Source: Bacteroidales bacterium (GTDB lineage: Bacteria > Bacteroidota > Bacteroidia > Bacteroidales > DTU049). Taken from it: a stretch of 60,744 bases of DNA. The position numbers and the translations under genes are program-made. Location of the stretch: the NCBI GenBank assembly GCA_026418905.1, contig JAOAAK010000004.1, positions 1-60,744 on the forward strand, given 5' to 3'. The notes under the pieces were generated by a model. That model was not told the DNA's origin. It searched no databases and saw only the letters and a list, made by a program, of their open reading frames with translations. Shown here in pieces: positions 8,228-17,075 of this stretch (within the stretch, counting starts at the first letter, position 1; the number at the start of each line of letters is the position of its first letter).

Positions 8228-9090
8228 AGAAACTATCTCATAACGAAATCAATAAAAAAAAATGGGATGAAGCTATTTTGAGTTATCAGGTATCTTTTCC
8301 ATATGCGTTGAGTTGGTTTCTGGATCTTGTCTCACCAGGTTGGGAAGCTTTAGTATGGGGTGATTACGAAGCAGTTATGCCATTACCAGTAAAAAGAAAA
8401 TGGGGTATTCCTTATCTTGTTCAACCTCCTGGTTGCCAACAACTGGGTATCTTCTGCAACGTCGATCCTACTCAATTCCTTTCTCAAGCCATAAATTTCA
8501 TCAATAAACATTATCCTTATGTTCACATTTATTTCAACTATACAAACTATCACCCTTCTTTTAAACAAAGAACAAATCTCATCTTACCTATTCACAAAAC
8601 TTATGAGGAAATCAGACAAAGCTATCATACTAATCTAAAAAGAAATCTTAAAAAAGCTCAATCTCACCAACTTATCATCTATGAAGAATCCGATTGGAAA
8701 AAACTTTTTACTGCATTCAAAAACGGACCATACGGAAAAAAGGTAAGTCACCTTTGGTTTCAAAAAATTGAACTCATTGGTAACGAAGCAATTAAAAGAA
8801 ATTGCGCTAAAATATTTTCTGCTTATTCAAAAGATAAGGAATATCTCGCAGGAATGATGTGTTTGCTGCATCAAAGCAGGGTTATTTTTTGGATTTCTAC
8901 CAACACAACTCAGGGTAGAAAACTTTCCGCGATGCATATGCTTCTGGATCATGCTATAAGAATTTTTTCAAAATCTTACAACATTCTAGACTTTGAGGGC
9001 AGTGAAAATCGTAACCTCGCCCATTTCTACAGACAGTTTGGAAGCATCCATCAAGATTATTTTGTGTATAAAAAATTTTTATTTTTTTAA
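8224..9090 (+). CDS. FemAB/GNAT-like acyltransferase
   Basis: The 288-residue protein fits the FemAB-like (BioF2/Acetyltransf_6) GNAT family: a basic YHTNLKRNLKKAQSH segment near residue 140, a core with EYLAGMMCLLHQSRVIFWIS, and the family-typical end ILDFEGSENRNLAHFYRQFG. Members transfer acyl or aminoacyl groups and are common in exopolysaccharide clusters. ATGA overlap with the deacetylase gene indicates coupling. A reasonable hypothesis is that this enzyme re-acylates an amino group exposed by the deacetylase, but this is inference only. Confidence 0.75.
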   Translation: MKKLSHNEINKKKWDEAILSYQVSFPYALSWFLDLVSPGWEALVWGDYEAVMPLPVKRKWGIPYLVQPPGCQQLGIFCNVDPTQFLSQAINFINKHYPYVHIYFNYTNYHPSFKQRTNLILPIHKTYEEIRQSYHTNLKRNLKKAQSHQLIIYEESDWKKLFTAFKNGPYGKKVSHLWFQKIELIGNEAIKRNCAKIFSAYSKDKEYLAGMMCLLHQSRVIFWISTNTTQGRKLSAMHMLLDHAIRIFSKSYNILDFEGSENRNLAHFYRQFGSIHQDYFVYKKFLFF

Positions 9091-9154
9091 GATAAATCTA
9101 TATTTTCTCTCACTCTAGCGAGAAATAGCTTTGCAACCTGCTAATTAATGAAAA

Positions 9155-9886
9155 TCAGTTGTTTTCTTTGACAGCAAGCAGAACAAGATTTAATGGCAAA
9201 ACTTTTCGCCTATCAGGAATCAAATAACCAATTAAGAAGCCAAGAAATTGCAGGGGGAAAATGAAAAGAAAATTAAAAAATGGTTTGATGAAAGGAATAC
9301 CGGGTAATCTTTGATGACGTATTTCGCTTGTTATAAGTTGCGTAATAGTATGGATAGTATTGGATGTTTTCTCAAGTTGCAGAACTTTAAATCCATTTTT
9401 TTCGAAAATATATCTTAGTCCAAATGACGTAAGACGTCGGAAATCGTATGGAATATTGTGCTCTCCCCATGCAAATGGAATGCTAATCAGCACATATCCT
9501 CCAGGTTTTAATATACGGTAAAATTCTTTAATAATTAGCTCAACCTCTGGTACATGTTCTAAAACTTCAGTTGCCAAGATCCCATCTAGTGAATTATTTG
9601 CGAAAGGCACTTCATTTCCATTGTAAAAAATAATTTCGTCCTTTCTATCATCTTCGAATTGAAAAGTCACTTCAAAATCTACTCTATAATATTTATTACA
9701 CGAAATGTAAGGACGATATGGAGAAATTCCACAACCAAAATCCATTACGTTTCCCTTTAAAAAAGGAAAATTTTTTTTCAATTTGCGAAAAAGGAAATAT
9801 CGTGCAATAAAAACAGGATTAAAAAAAATATCCCACACGTTTGGGATATAATCTCGATTTACGCGATATTTTTTATTCATGTTCAT
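9155..9886 (-). CDS. Class I SAM-dependent methyltransferase
   Basis: This 243-residue methyltransferase (Methyltransf_11 type) has motif I as VMDFGCGISPYRPY, then a motif-IV-like LATEVLEHVPEVE and the conserved FYRILKPGGYVLISIPFAWG. A hydrophobic stretch near the C-terminus (FLFIFPLQFLGFLIGYLI) could be a membrane anchor. The substrate is unknown. It lies on the opposite strand between sugar-related genes, so it may methylate a glycan or lipid. A second ATG two codons downstream (9880) is an alternative start. Confidence 0.85.
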   Translation of the reverse strand: MNMNKKYRVNRDYIPNVWDIFFNPVFIARYFLFRKLKKNFPFLKGNVMDFGCGISPYRPYISCNKYYRVDFEVTFQFEDDRKDEIIFYNGNEVPFANNSLDGILATEVLEHVPEVELIIKEFYRILKPGGYVLISIPFAWGEHNIPYDFRRLTSFGLRYIFEKNGFKVLQLEKTSNTIHTITQLITSEIRHQRLPGIPFIKPFFNFLFIFPLQFLGFLIGYLIPDRRKVLPLNLVLLAVKENN

Positions 9887-10026
9887 GTATTCTTATGAAA
9901 AAATCAGTAAAAATTTAAAGTACCAAATTTATTTAGTTTATTACATTGAAGCAAATCACAATTAAAAAAGTTCGTTCATTTATTCACAAAAAATAATATT
10001 TGTTTTAATTACTTTCTAAAAAAACA

Positions 10027-10034
10027 TATATTTG
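10027..10034 (+). promoter_or_regulatory. -7 promoter element (TATATTTG)
   Basis: TATATTTG fits TAnnTTTG and ends 16 bases before the ATG at 10051. A TTG at 10000-10002 lies 24 bases upstream, one base beyond the usual spacing. Confidence 0.5.
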
Positions 10035-10050
10035 TAATAAATTCATTTTC

Positions 10051-10794
10051 ATGGAAGGAAAAGGTAAATTATTTGTCACTCTTTTTTGGGGCGTTATTGC
10101 CATTCTTGTTGCTTACATATTAGGCCAAAGTTATGCTTCAAGAACCAAAAAATTACAAAGAACCGTTCAAGTAACCGGTTATGCTGAACGATCTTTTAAA
10201 TCGGATCAGGCTAGTTGGACAGCAGAATTTACACGTTATTCTGAAAAGCTTCAGGACGCTTCTTCTGCACTAAAACAAGATGCTGAAGTAATATACAATT
10301 TTCTAAAAGAAAAGGGATTTAAGCAAGAGGAAATATCTTTTTCAGCTGTAGATATTACTAAAGAATACGATTATGTAGACTGCGAGGACAAAGGTAGTGT
10401 TAAATCCAAGTTTAAAGGATATAGACTTTTTCAGAAAGTAACTATCCAATCCAATAACGTTGAAGCCGTAGATAATATTTCTCGTGAAATCTCTGATCTT
10501 ATTGAAAAAGGGGTTGAGATTACGAGCTATCCTCCGCTTTATTACTACAGTAAATTAAATGAGCTTAAGCTGGAATTAATTGCTGAAGCATCGAAAAATG
10601 CTCGGGACCGTGCTCAAAAAATATGCGAACAAACTGGTGGTAAAGTAAAAAAACCATTATCTGTTAAAATCGGTGTGTTCCAAATTACCAACAAAAACAG
10701 CAACCCCGAATACTCCTGGGAAGGTGTATATGATCTAGAAGCCAAAGAAAAAAACGCTACTATTACCGTAAAAGTAGAGTTTGAAATAAGATAA
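10051..10794 (+). CDS. SIMPL (DUF541) domain protein
   Basis: The 247-residue protein has an N-terminal membrane anchor (residues 7-26) and a SIMPL/DUF541 domain: RTVQVTGYAERSFKSDQASW at the start, FLKEKGFKQEEISFSAVDI in the middle, ARDRAQKICEQTGGKVKKPL near residue 195, and a final NATITVKVEFEI strand. Family members (for example E. coli YggE, B. fragilis BP26-like proteins) are envelope proteins linked loosely to stress tolerance. Length and motif order are normal. It appears monocistronic or paired with the following LVIVD gene. Confidence 0.88.
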   Translation: MEGKGKLFVTLFWGVIAILVAYILGQSYASRTKKLQRTVQVTGYAERSFKSDQASWTAEFTRYSEKLQDASSALKQDAEVIYNFLKEKGFKQEEISFSAVDITKEYDYVDCEDKGSVKSKFKGYRLFQKVTIQSNNVEAVDNISREISDLIEKGVEITSYPPLYYYSKLNELKLELIAEASKNARDRAQKICEQTGGKVKKPLSVKIGVFQITNKNSNPEYSWEGVYDLEAKEKNATITVKVEFEIR

Positions 10795-10844
10795 CATCCT
10801 AACTTACTTTAATATTGTTATGTGATTTTTCAAAGAATTCAATT

Positions 10845-13052
10845 ATGTCAAAAATATATCTTGCTATATTTTCTATTCATTTTATTTCTGTTAGTTTATA
10901 TTCTCAATCTGTTCAGTGGTTAGACGCTGCTTTTTCAGGGCCAGTCTTTTCCCTACAAGTAAAAGATACATTGGCTTTTATCGGAGCCGGAAGTGCTTTT
11001 ACTATTGTTAATGTTTCTAATCCTGCCTCACCACAAACCATCAGTCATTGCCACGTGACCGATTGCATCACCTACATCAAAGTACATGGGAATGTATGTT
11101 ATGTTGGAAATAACGGCATGGGTATTGCTATCATTGACATAACCAGCCTACAAAACCCAATTGTGAAGGGCTACATGTTTCACGGTGAAGCCACTGGTTA
11201 TGAACCCGTTATCTCAGGCAATGTTGCCTATTTTCCTCGTGGAAGTTCTGGCATTATGGTCATGGACATCACTGACCCTTTCCAACCCACTCAAATATCC
11301 TCCTGGAACCCAATCGGACATGATTTTACCATCGATGCTGAGCTGAAAGATTCAATTTTGTTCATAACTGATAGGGCTGGTGGAATATACAGCATCAACA
11401 TTCAACATTCTCCCCCACAAACCATACATTCATATCAAATTCCCGGCTGGAATTTTTTTGAATGTGCTTTAGATGAAACCAAGCAATATTTATTTGTTAC
11501 CGCCTACAAAAACACATTTCCTTTAAACGATACACTAAAAATTTTGGTCTTTAATGCTCAGAATTGGTCAAATCTAACTCCTATTGCACAATTTCACCAT
11601 AAAGTTTATAGCATACCTCTTGACTTAAAAGTAAAAAATGGACGATTATATGTTGCTTCATGGTCAGATGGTGTAGTAGTGGTAAACGCAACCAACGTCC
11701 ATTCCATGTATCATGAAATTTCCATTCCTTCAGCTAAGGAAACCAATTGGGTTGAAATACGAAATAATCTTATCTATAAAGCCGACTTGGCTGGTGGCTG
11801 GAATATTTATGACATTAGCCAACCACTTAATCCTACTTTAGTCTATTCATGGGACGATGCTGGCGATACGAAAGACATAGCCTTAAAAGATAATTTCATT
11901 TATGTGGCCATCGAAGATGAAGGCGTTGGAATTGCTGAAATCAAACCTAATGGTCAACTAGAAGAAAAACTGCTTTGGAAAGTCCCAGGTGGTGCTAATG
12001 GCTTGTACATTAAAGATACACTTTTGTTTATTGCATCTGGGTCAAAAGGCGTACTGGTTGCCTCCATTCAAAATCCAATGTTTCCTGATAGTATTACACG
12101 TTTAACTCACATAGGTGAAAACGGTGCATGGAAAGTTACCGGAAAAGATAACCTACTTATGGTTGGCGAAGTATTAGGAGTATCCGGAGGTCTTTATTGT
12201 TGGGATATTTCAAATCCTTTCAATCCTCTTTTAAAAAGTTCTCTTTTTTTTCTATTTGAGCCAGTTCATAATTTGCATATTTCGGGAAATCATATTGCAG
12301 TAGCTTGCTGGGTCCCTTACCAGGCAAAGACATTAAAAATCATTGACTTTTCTAATCCCACTAATCTCGTCGTTTCAGGTTCATTTAGTTGTTACTGTTC
12401 GGATGTAAAAATTTTCGAAAGGAACAATTTAAGTTATGCTGCTGTTTCGATCGGCAGTGGGCTACCACTCGTTCTTAATGGTTTGGCGATACTCAATATT
12501 TCCAATCCACAAAATATTATTCAAGAGGACTTTTATCAAACTGGTGTGTGGGGTAATATGACCGCCGCTGTGGCTCTTTACGATCATTATGCATTAACCA
12601 GCGAAGGTGGCATACAAGCATCAGGTATGCTAAGAATTTATGACATAAGTGATCCTCAAAACATCATTCATGGCGAATCATTTCAAATCGGAAGCAATAC
12701 ATCCAATAACACCATTTTAATTAAGAACAACCATATTATTCATTCATCGGGCTCTGCTGGAATTATGATATTCAAATGGAATCTACCTACTTACGTGGAT
12801 AATTTTTCTGAAAAAAATAACAAGATTCAGGTTCTGACTGATTTTGAACAAAATCAACTCAAAATACTCCACCACCAGCAACAAGGATTTATTTTCCGAT
12901 TATACGACCGAATGGGCCGTAAAATTTCGGAAGAAAACATTATATCATCACCCTATTACATTTCGTTGAATAAATATACTCAAGGACTTTACTTTTGGGA
13001 AGCTTGCTATGTTAACGATGAAAGAGTTACGGGTATTTTTTTGATCAAATAA
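10845..13052 (+). CDS. Secreted LVIVD-repeat beta-propeller protein with T9SS sorting domain
   Basis: ATG 10845 gives a signal peptide (MSKIYLAIFSIHFISVSLYS), so it is preferred over an in-frame TTG at 10815. The 735-residue protein contains many ~45-residue repeats with cores such as FTIVNVSNP, IAIIDITSLQNP, IMVMDITDPFQP, WNIYDISQPLNP and LRIYDISDPQN, the LVIVD family, which probably form a beta-propeller. The last ~75 residues (FRLYDRMGRKISEE to TGIFLIK) resemble a type A T9SS C-terminal domain, so export across the outer membrane and surface attachment are expected. The ligand is unknown. Confidence 0.85.
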   Translation: MSKIYLAIFSIHFISVSLYSQSVQWLDAAFSGPVFSLQVKDTLAFIGAGSAFTIVNVSNPASPQTISHCHVTDCITYIKVHGNVCYVGNNGMGIAIIDITSLQNPIVKGYMFHGEATGYEPVISGNVAYFPRGSSGIMVMDITDPFQPTQISSWNPIGHDFTIDAELKDSILFITDRAGGIYSINIQHSPPQTIHSYQIPGWNFFECALDETKQYLFVTAYKNTFPLNDTLKILVFNAQNWSNLTPIAQFHHKVYSIPLDLKVKNGRLYVASWSDGVVVVNATNVHSMYHEISIPSAKETNWVEIRNNLIYKADLAGGWNIYDISQPLNPTLVYSWDDAGDTKDIALKDNFIYVAIEDEGVGIAEIKPNGQLEEKLLWKVPGGANGLYIKDTLLFIASGSKGVLVASIQNPMFPDSITRLTHIGENGAWKVTGKDNLLMVGEVLGVSGGLYCWDISNPFNPLLKSSLFFLFEPVHNLHISGNHIAVACWVPYQAKTLKIIDFSNPTNLVVSGSFSCYCSDVKIFERNNLSYAAVSIGSGLPLVLNGLAILNISNPQNIIQEDFYQTGVWGNMTAAVALYDHYALTSEGGIQASGMLRIYDISDPQNIIHGESFQIGSNTSNNTILIKNNHIIHSSGSAGIMIFKWNLPTYVDNFSEKNNKIQVLTDFEQNQLKILHHQQQGFIFRLYDRMGRKISEENIISSPYYISLNKYTQGLYFWEACYVNDERVTGIFLIK

Positions 13053-13082
13053 GGCTTTTTTAAATTTTTCACGACTTTTCCA

Positions 13083-13090
13083 TACCTTTG
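13083..13090 (+). promoter_or_regulatory. -7 promoter element (TACCTTTG) of the sugar operon
   Basis: TACCTTTG fits TAnnTTTG and ends 11 bases before the ATG at 13102. It probably drives the eight-gene operon to 20860. No well-spaced TTG was found. Confidence 0.5.
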
Positions 13091-13101
13091 CAAAAAACTT
13101 T

Positions 13102-14235
13102 ATGCGACCTATTCGAATGGTAGATCTTCATTCCCAATATCTCAAAATTAAAGAGGAGATCGATGCAGCTATTCAATCTGTGCTTGATTCCACACAGTTT
13201 ATCAATGGCCCATTTGTAGAAGAATTTCAGAAAAATCTAGAAAAATACCTACAGGTTAGACATGTCATTCCATGTGCAAATGGAACGGATGCCTTACAAG
13301 TGAGCATGATGGCACTAGATTTAAATCCTGGTGATGAAGTAATAGCTCCAAGCTTTACTTTTGTTGCAACTGCAGAGGTAATTGCTTTGCTTCGACTGAC
13401 TCCTGTTTTGGTAGACGTAGATCCTAAAACTTTCAACATCTCACCAGATGCAATTCGCAAAGCTCTTACCCCACGAACTAAGGCTATCGTGCCCGTACAT
13501 CTTTTCGGTCAAGCTGCTCCTATGGAAGACATAATGTCCATAGCTCGTGAACATCATCTGTATGTCATCGAGGACGCATGCCAAAGTATTGGTTGTGATT
13601 ACATCTTCTCTAATGGATTAAGAAAAAAAACAGGTACTATTGGGGATATTGGATGTACGAGCTTTTTTCCATCTAAAAACTTAGGTGCTTTTGGCGATGG
13701 TGGTGCTATTTTCACCAACAACGACGAATTGGCTGAAAAGCTTCGTATGATAGTTAACCATGGCATGAAAATACGTTACTATCACGATGAAATTGGAGTT
13801 AACAGTCGTTTGGATGCTATACAAGCTGCCATTTTGAACGTAAAACTTAAATATCTAGACCGTTACATTGAGTCAAGACAAAAAGCAGCAGAGTATTATG
13901 ATAAAGCTTTTGGTAACCATCCTGCTTTGATCATTCCGTATCGTTCACCTTATTCAACTCATGTTTTTCATCAGTACACTCTCATTGCAAATGGTTTTAA
14001 TCGAGATGATCTGATTAATTATCTTAAGGAAAAAAATATACCGGTCATGATTTATTATCCAGTACCTATGCATTTACAAAAGGCTTATAGGAGTGAGAGA
14101 TACAAAGATGGGGACTTTCCTGTAAGCGAATGGCTTAGTAAAAATGTTTTCTCATTACCGATGCATACCGAACTTGATGACGAACAATTAGAATACATAA
14201 GCTATCATGTTTTAAAATTCGTTAATCAATTTTAA
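13102..14235 (+). CDS. wbpE: DegT/DnrJ/EryC1-family sugar aminotransferase, WbpE type
   Basis: This 377-residue PLP enzyme has CANGTDALQVSMMALDL, the EDACQSIG segment, FFPSKNLGAFGDGGA with the PLP lysine at 192, and the NSRLDAIQAAIL region, all typical of the family. Similarity to WbpE/WlbC is strong by memory, including NGTDALQ and VNSRLD. The predicted reaction is transfer of an amino group to the C3 ketone of UDP-2-acetamido-3-oxo-glucuronate. The immediate neighbours are WbpD, WbpB and WbpA types, which fixes the substrate more firmly than sequence alone. It is the first gene of the operon, with a -7 element just upstream. Confidence 0.88.
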   Translation: MRPIRMVDLHSQYLKIKEEIDAAIQSVLDSTQFINGPFVEEFQKNLEKYLQVRHVIPCANGTDALQVSMMALDLNPGDEVIAPSFTFVATAEVIALLRLTPVLVDVDPKTFNISPDAIRKALTPRTKAIVPVHLFGQAAPMEDIMSIAREHHLYVIEDACQSIGCDYIFSNGLRKKTGTIGDIGCTSFFPSKNLGAFGDGGAIFTNNDELAEKLRMIVNHGMKIRYYHDEIGVNSRLDAIQAAILNVKLKYLDRYIESRQKAAEYYDKAFGNHPALIIPYRSPYSTHVFHQYTLIANGFNRDDLINYLKEKNIPVMIYYPVPMHLQKAYRSERYKDGDFPVSEWLSKNVFSLPMHTELDDEQLEYISYHVLKFVNQF

Positions 14236-14251
14236 TAAATAAATATCTTCT

Positions 14252-14836
14252 ATGATGGAAGAAAAAGAATATTTTGCTCATCCTACGGCAGTTATTGATG
14301 AAGGTTGCAAAATTGGAAAAGGAACTAAAATATGGCATTTCTCACATATCATGACCGGGTGCGAAATAGGGGAAAACTGTAACATTGGACAAAATGTAGT
14401 CGTCTCGCCTGCCGTAAAATTGGGCAGAAATGTTAAAGTTCAGAATAACGTTTCAATTTACACAGGTGTAATTTGCGAAGACGATGTTTTTTTGGGTCCT
14501 AGTATGGTTTTTACCAACGTTTCTAACCCCCGAAGTGCTATCGTGCGACGTGATAAGTACGAACAAACAATCGTTAAAAGAGGTGCTACCATTGGTGCTA
14601 ACGCCACCATAGTTTGCGGAGTGGTAATTGGAGAATACGCTTTTGTTGGGGCTGGAGCAGTCGTAACTAAGGATGTTCCACCTTATGCTCTGGTAGTAGG
14701 TAATCCAGCTCGCCAGATTGGGTGGATGAGTGAATATGGACATCGCTTATTTTTTGACGAAAATAACTTGGCAGTTTGCCCTGAAAGTAATCAAGTATAT
14801 GAATTAAGAGATAATAAAGTCATTCGAATCAAATGA
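14252..14836 (+). CDS. wbpD: UDP-3-amino-sugar acid N-acetyltransferase, WbpD type
   Basis: This 194-residue left-handed beta-helix enzyme has hexapeptide repeats throughout ([54 protein letters not shown]) and the diagnostic stretches [14 protein letters not shown] and [13 protein letters not shown] shared with WbpD/WlbB. The expected reaction is acetylation of the 3-amino group of UDP-2-acetamido-3-amino-glucuronate using acetyl-CoA. It lies 16 bases after the aminotransferase gene and overlaps the dehydrogenase start by four bases. Confidence 0.9.
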   Translation: MMEEKEYFAHPTAVIDEGCKIGKGTKIWHFSHIMTGCEIGENCNIGQNVVVSPAVKLGRNVKVQNNVSIYTGVICEDDVFLGPSMVFTNVSNPRSAIVRRDKYEQTIVKRGATIGANATIVCGVVIGEYAFVGAGAVVTKDVPPYALVVGNPARQIGWMSEYGHRLFFDENNLAVCPESNQVYELRDNKVIRIK

Positions 14837-15777
14837 GTTACAATTTTGCTCTTATTGGTGCGGCAGGCTATATTGCTCCACGTCATATGAAAGCCATCAA
14901 AGAAACTGGCAATAAGTTGGTGGCAGTTCTCGATCCTTATGACGGTATTGGAATTATTGACTCTTATTTCCCTGAAGCCGATTATTTTTCCGAACCAGAA
15001 AGATTTGATAGGCATCTCTATAAACTTCGTAAAACTGAAAATAAGATACATTACGTCAGCATTTGCTCACCCAATTACCTTCATGATGCTCATATTCGAC
15101 TCTCACTAAGAAACGAAGCACATGCTATCTGCGAGAAACCACTTGTTCTCAACCCATGGAATTTGGATGCACTCGCAGAATTGCAAGAAGAAACGGGTTA
15201 TCATATCTATAACATATTACAACTTAGACTTCACCCAGCTATACAAGAACTCAAAAAACAAATCGATCAGTCTCAACAAGAAAAACATACCGTTGACCTC
15301 ATCTACATAACAAGTCGAGGAAAATGGTACGCATGGTCGTGGAAAGGCGATGAAAAGAAAAGCGGTGGTATAGCTACAAACATTGGAATTCACTTTTTCG
15401 ACATGCTTATCTGGATTTTTGGGAAAGTCAAACACCACGAAGTATATCTCTATGAATCGAGCAAAGCCGCAGGGTATATGGAATTAGAAAAAGCTCAAAT
15501 AAATTGGTTTCTTAGTATTGACGCACAAGATCTTCCACCTAATTTATCTTGCAACAAAAGAACTTATAGATCTATCATCGTAGATGGCAAAGAAATCGAA
15601 TTTTCCGAAGGTTTCACAGATCTACATACAGAAAGTTACCGAAACATTCTTGCAGGAAATGGCTTTGGTATTGAAGATGTAAGACCTTCTATTGAATTAA
15701 CTTATCTTATTCGGAATAGTAAAGTCTCCTCCTCGGAAAAAAAATTTGTTCAATTTAGTAAAAACAAATTTATATGA
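14833..15777 (+). CDS. wbpB: UDP-GlcNAcA 3-dehydrogenase, WbpB type (Gfo/Idh/MocA family)
   Basis: The 314-residue oxidoreductase opens with [17 protein letters not shown], the WbpB/WlbA version of the dinucleotide-binding start. It also has [24 protein letters not shown] with the conserved EKP lysine, [15 protein letters not shown], and [14 protein letters not shown], each close to WbpB. It should oxidise C3 of UDP-N-acetylglucosaminuronate to the 3-keto sugar used by the aminotransferase. Both ends overlap neighbours by ATGA, consistent with translational coupling. Confidence 0.9.
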   Translation: MSYNFALIGAAGYIAPRHMKAIKETGNKLVAVLDPYDGIGIIDSYFPEADYFSEPERFDRHLYKLRKTENKIHYVSICSPNYLHDAHIRLSLRNEAHAICEKPLVLNPWNLDALAELQEETGYHIYNILQLRLHPAIQELKKQIDQSQQEKHTVDLIYITSRGKWYAWSWKGDEKKSGGIATNIGIHFFDMLIWIFGKVKHHEVYLYESSKAAGYMELEKAQINWFLSIDAQDLPPNLSCNKRTYRSIIVDGKEIEFSEGFTDLHTESYRNILAGNGFGIEDVRPSIELTYLIRNSKVSSSEKKFVQFSKNKFI

Positions 15778-17075
15778 ACCAAACTTTTGAAAAATTGTTA
15801 GCAGGAAATGCAAAATTATCGGTGATTGGTTTGGGTTATGTAGGTTTACCCATAGCTCTTGAATTTGCTAAGTACATTCAAGTAATTGGTTTTGATATAA
15901 AAAAAGACCGTGTAGAAAAATTACGAAACCATATTGATCCTAATCGTGAAATACCCTCCTCCGACTTTGAAAACCGTAAAATCTATTTTACTTCAGAGGA
16001 AGATGACCTTAAAGAAGCTATCTTTCATATCGTTGCAGTTCCAACACCTATTGACCGCCATAATATGCCTGATTTGACCCCCTTACTTAAAGCAAGTGAA
16101 ACTATAGGAAGAATCATTAAAAAGGGAGACACTGTTGTTTTTGAATCCACAGTTTACCCTGGAGCTACAGAAGAAGACTGCATACCTATTATCGAAAAAA
16201 TCAGTGGTTTAAAATTCCCCGATGATTTCAACGTAGGTTATTCTCCTGAACGAATAAATCCAGGTGATAAAGAACATACGTTAACCAATACGGTTAAAGT
16301 TGTTTCCGGAAACAATTCCGAAGTGCTAGAACTCATTGCAAATGTTTATGGCCTTATTATCAAAGCAGGAATCCACAAAGCACCAAGTATCAAGGTAGCC
16401 GAAGCAGCGAAAATTATTGAAAATACTCAACGTGACATCAACATTGCATTGATGAATGAATTATCCATTCTTTTTAACCGTATGAATATCAATACATACG
16501 ATGTACTAGAAGCTGCTGGAACCAAGTGGAATTTTCTTAAATTTTCTCCTGGATTGGTTGGAGGACATTGCATAGGTGTCGATCCTTATTATCTTGTTTA
16601 CAAAGCACAAGAATATCGATATCACCCTCAAATCATTAAAGCTGGTCGTTTTGTCAATGACAGCATGGGTTTTTACGTCGCCAAACAAACAGTAAAAAAG
16701 CTCATTGCTGCCAATCGCAATGTGCTTCAAAGCCGCGTACTTGTCATGGGTGTAACTTTTAAAGAAAATGTAACCGACATTCGTAATACTCGCGTCGTCG
16801 ACATCATAACTGAACTTCAATCTTATGGTATCCACGTCGATGCCATCGATCCTCTTGCAGATCCCGAAGAATTTAAACAAGAATACGGTCTTACCCTTGA
16901 ACCCTATCCAAATGGAAAATATGAAGCTATCATTGTTGCCGTAATGCATGAACCTTATAAAAAACTTACAGAAGAAAAATTAGCCGAATGGCTTGTCGAT
17001 GAAAAGGCAATCGTGATAGATGTGAAAGGTATTCTTCGTCATAAAATCAACAACTTCTCTTATTGGTCTCTATGA
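15774..17075 (+). CDS. wbpA: UDP-GlcNAc 6-dehydrogenase, WbpA/TviB type
   Basis: The 433-residue UDP-sugar dehydrogenase has the NAD site VIGLGYVGLPIALEF (17-31), VAVPTPIDRHNMPDL, FESTVYPGATEE, the central EAAKIIENTQRDINIALMNE, and the catalytic Cys266 in GGHCIGVDPYY. The form is the UDP-GlcNAc/UDP-HexNAc group (WbpA, TviB, WbpO) rather than UDP-glucose dehydrogenase. It should make UDP-GlcNAcA, the entry substrate for the WbpB/E/D/I series and possibly for the TviC-like epimerase at 19.1 kb. ATGA overlaps are present on both sides. Confidence 0.88.
   Translation: MNQTFEKLLAGNAKLSVIGLGYVGLPIALEFAKYIQVIGFDIKKDRVEKLRNHIDPNREIPSSDFENRKIYFTSEEDDLKEAIFHIVAVPTPIDRHNMPDLTPLLKASETIGRIIKKGDTVVFESTVYPGATEEDCIPIIEKISGLKFPDDFNVGYSPERINPGDKEHTLTNTVKVVSGNNSEVLELIANVYGLIIKAGIHKAPSIKVAEAAKIIENTQRDINIALMNELSILFNRMNINTYDVLEAAGTKWNFLKFSPGLVGGHCIGVDPYYLVYKAQEYRYHPQIIKAGRFVNDSMGFYVAKQTVKKLIAANRNVLQSRVLVMGVTFKENVTDIRNTRVVDIITELQSYGIHVDAIDPLADPEEFKQEYGLTLEPYPNGKYEAIIVAVMHEPYKKLTEEKLAEWLVDEKAIVIDVKGILRHKINNFSYWSL

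Noticed and set aside
9104-9125. Hairpin TTTCTC...GAGAAA as a terminator
   Set aside because: Six weak pairs, ten-base loop and no T run after it on either strand.
16506-16949. 147-codon minus-strand open frame
   Set aside because: Lies inside the WbpA-type gene on the opposite strand; a codon-bias shadow.
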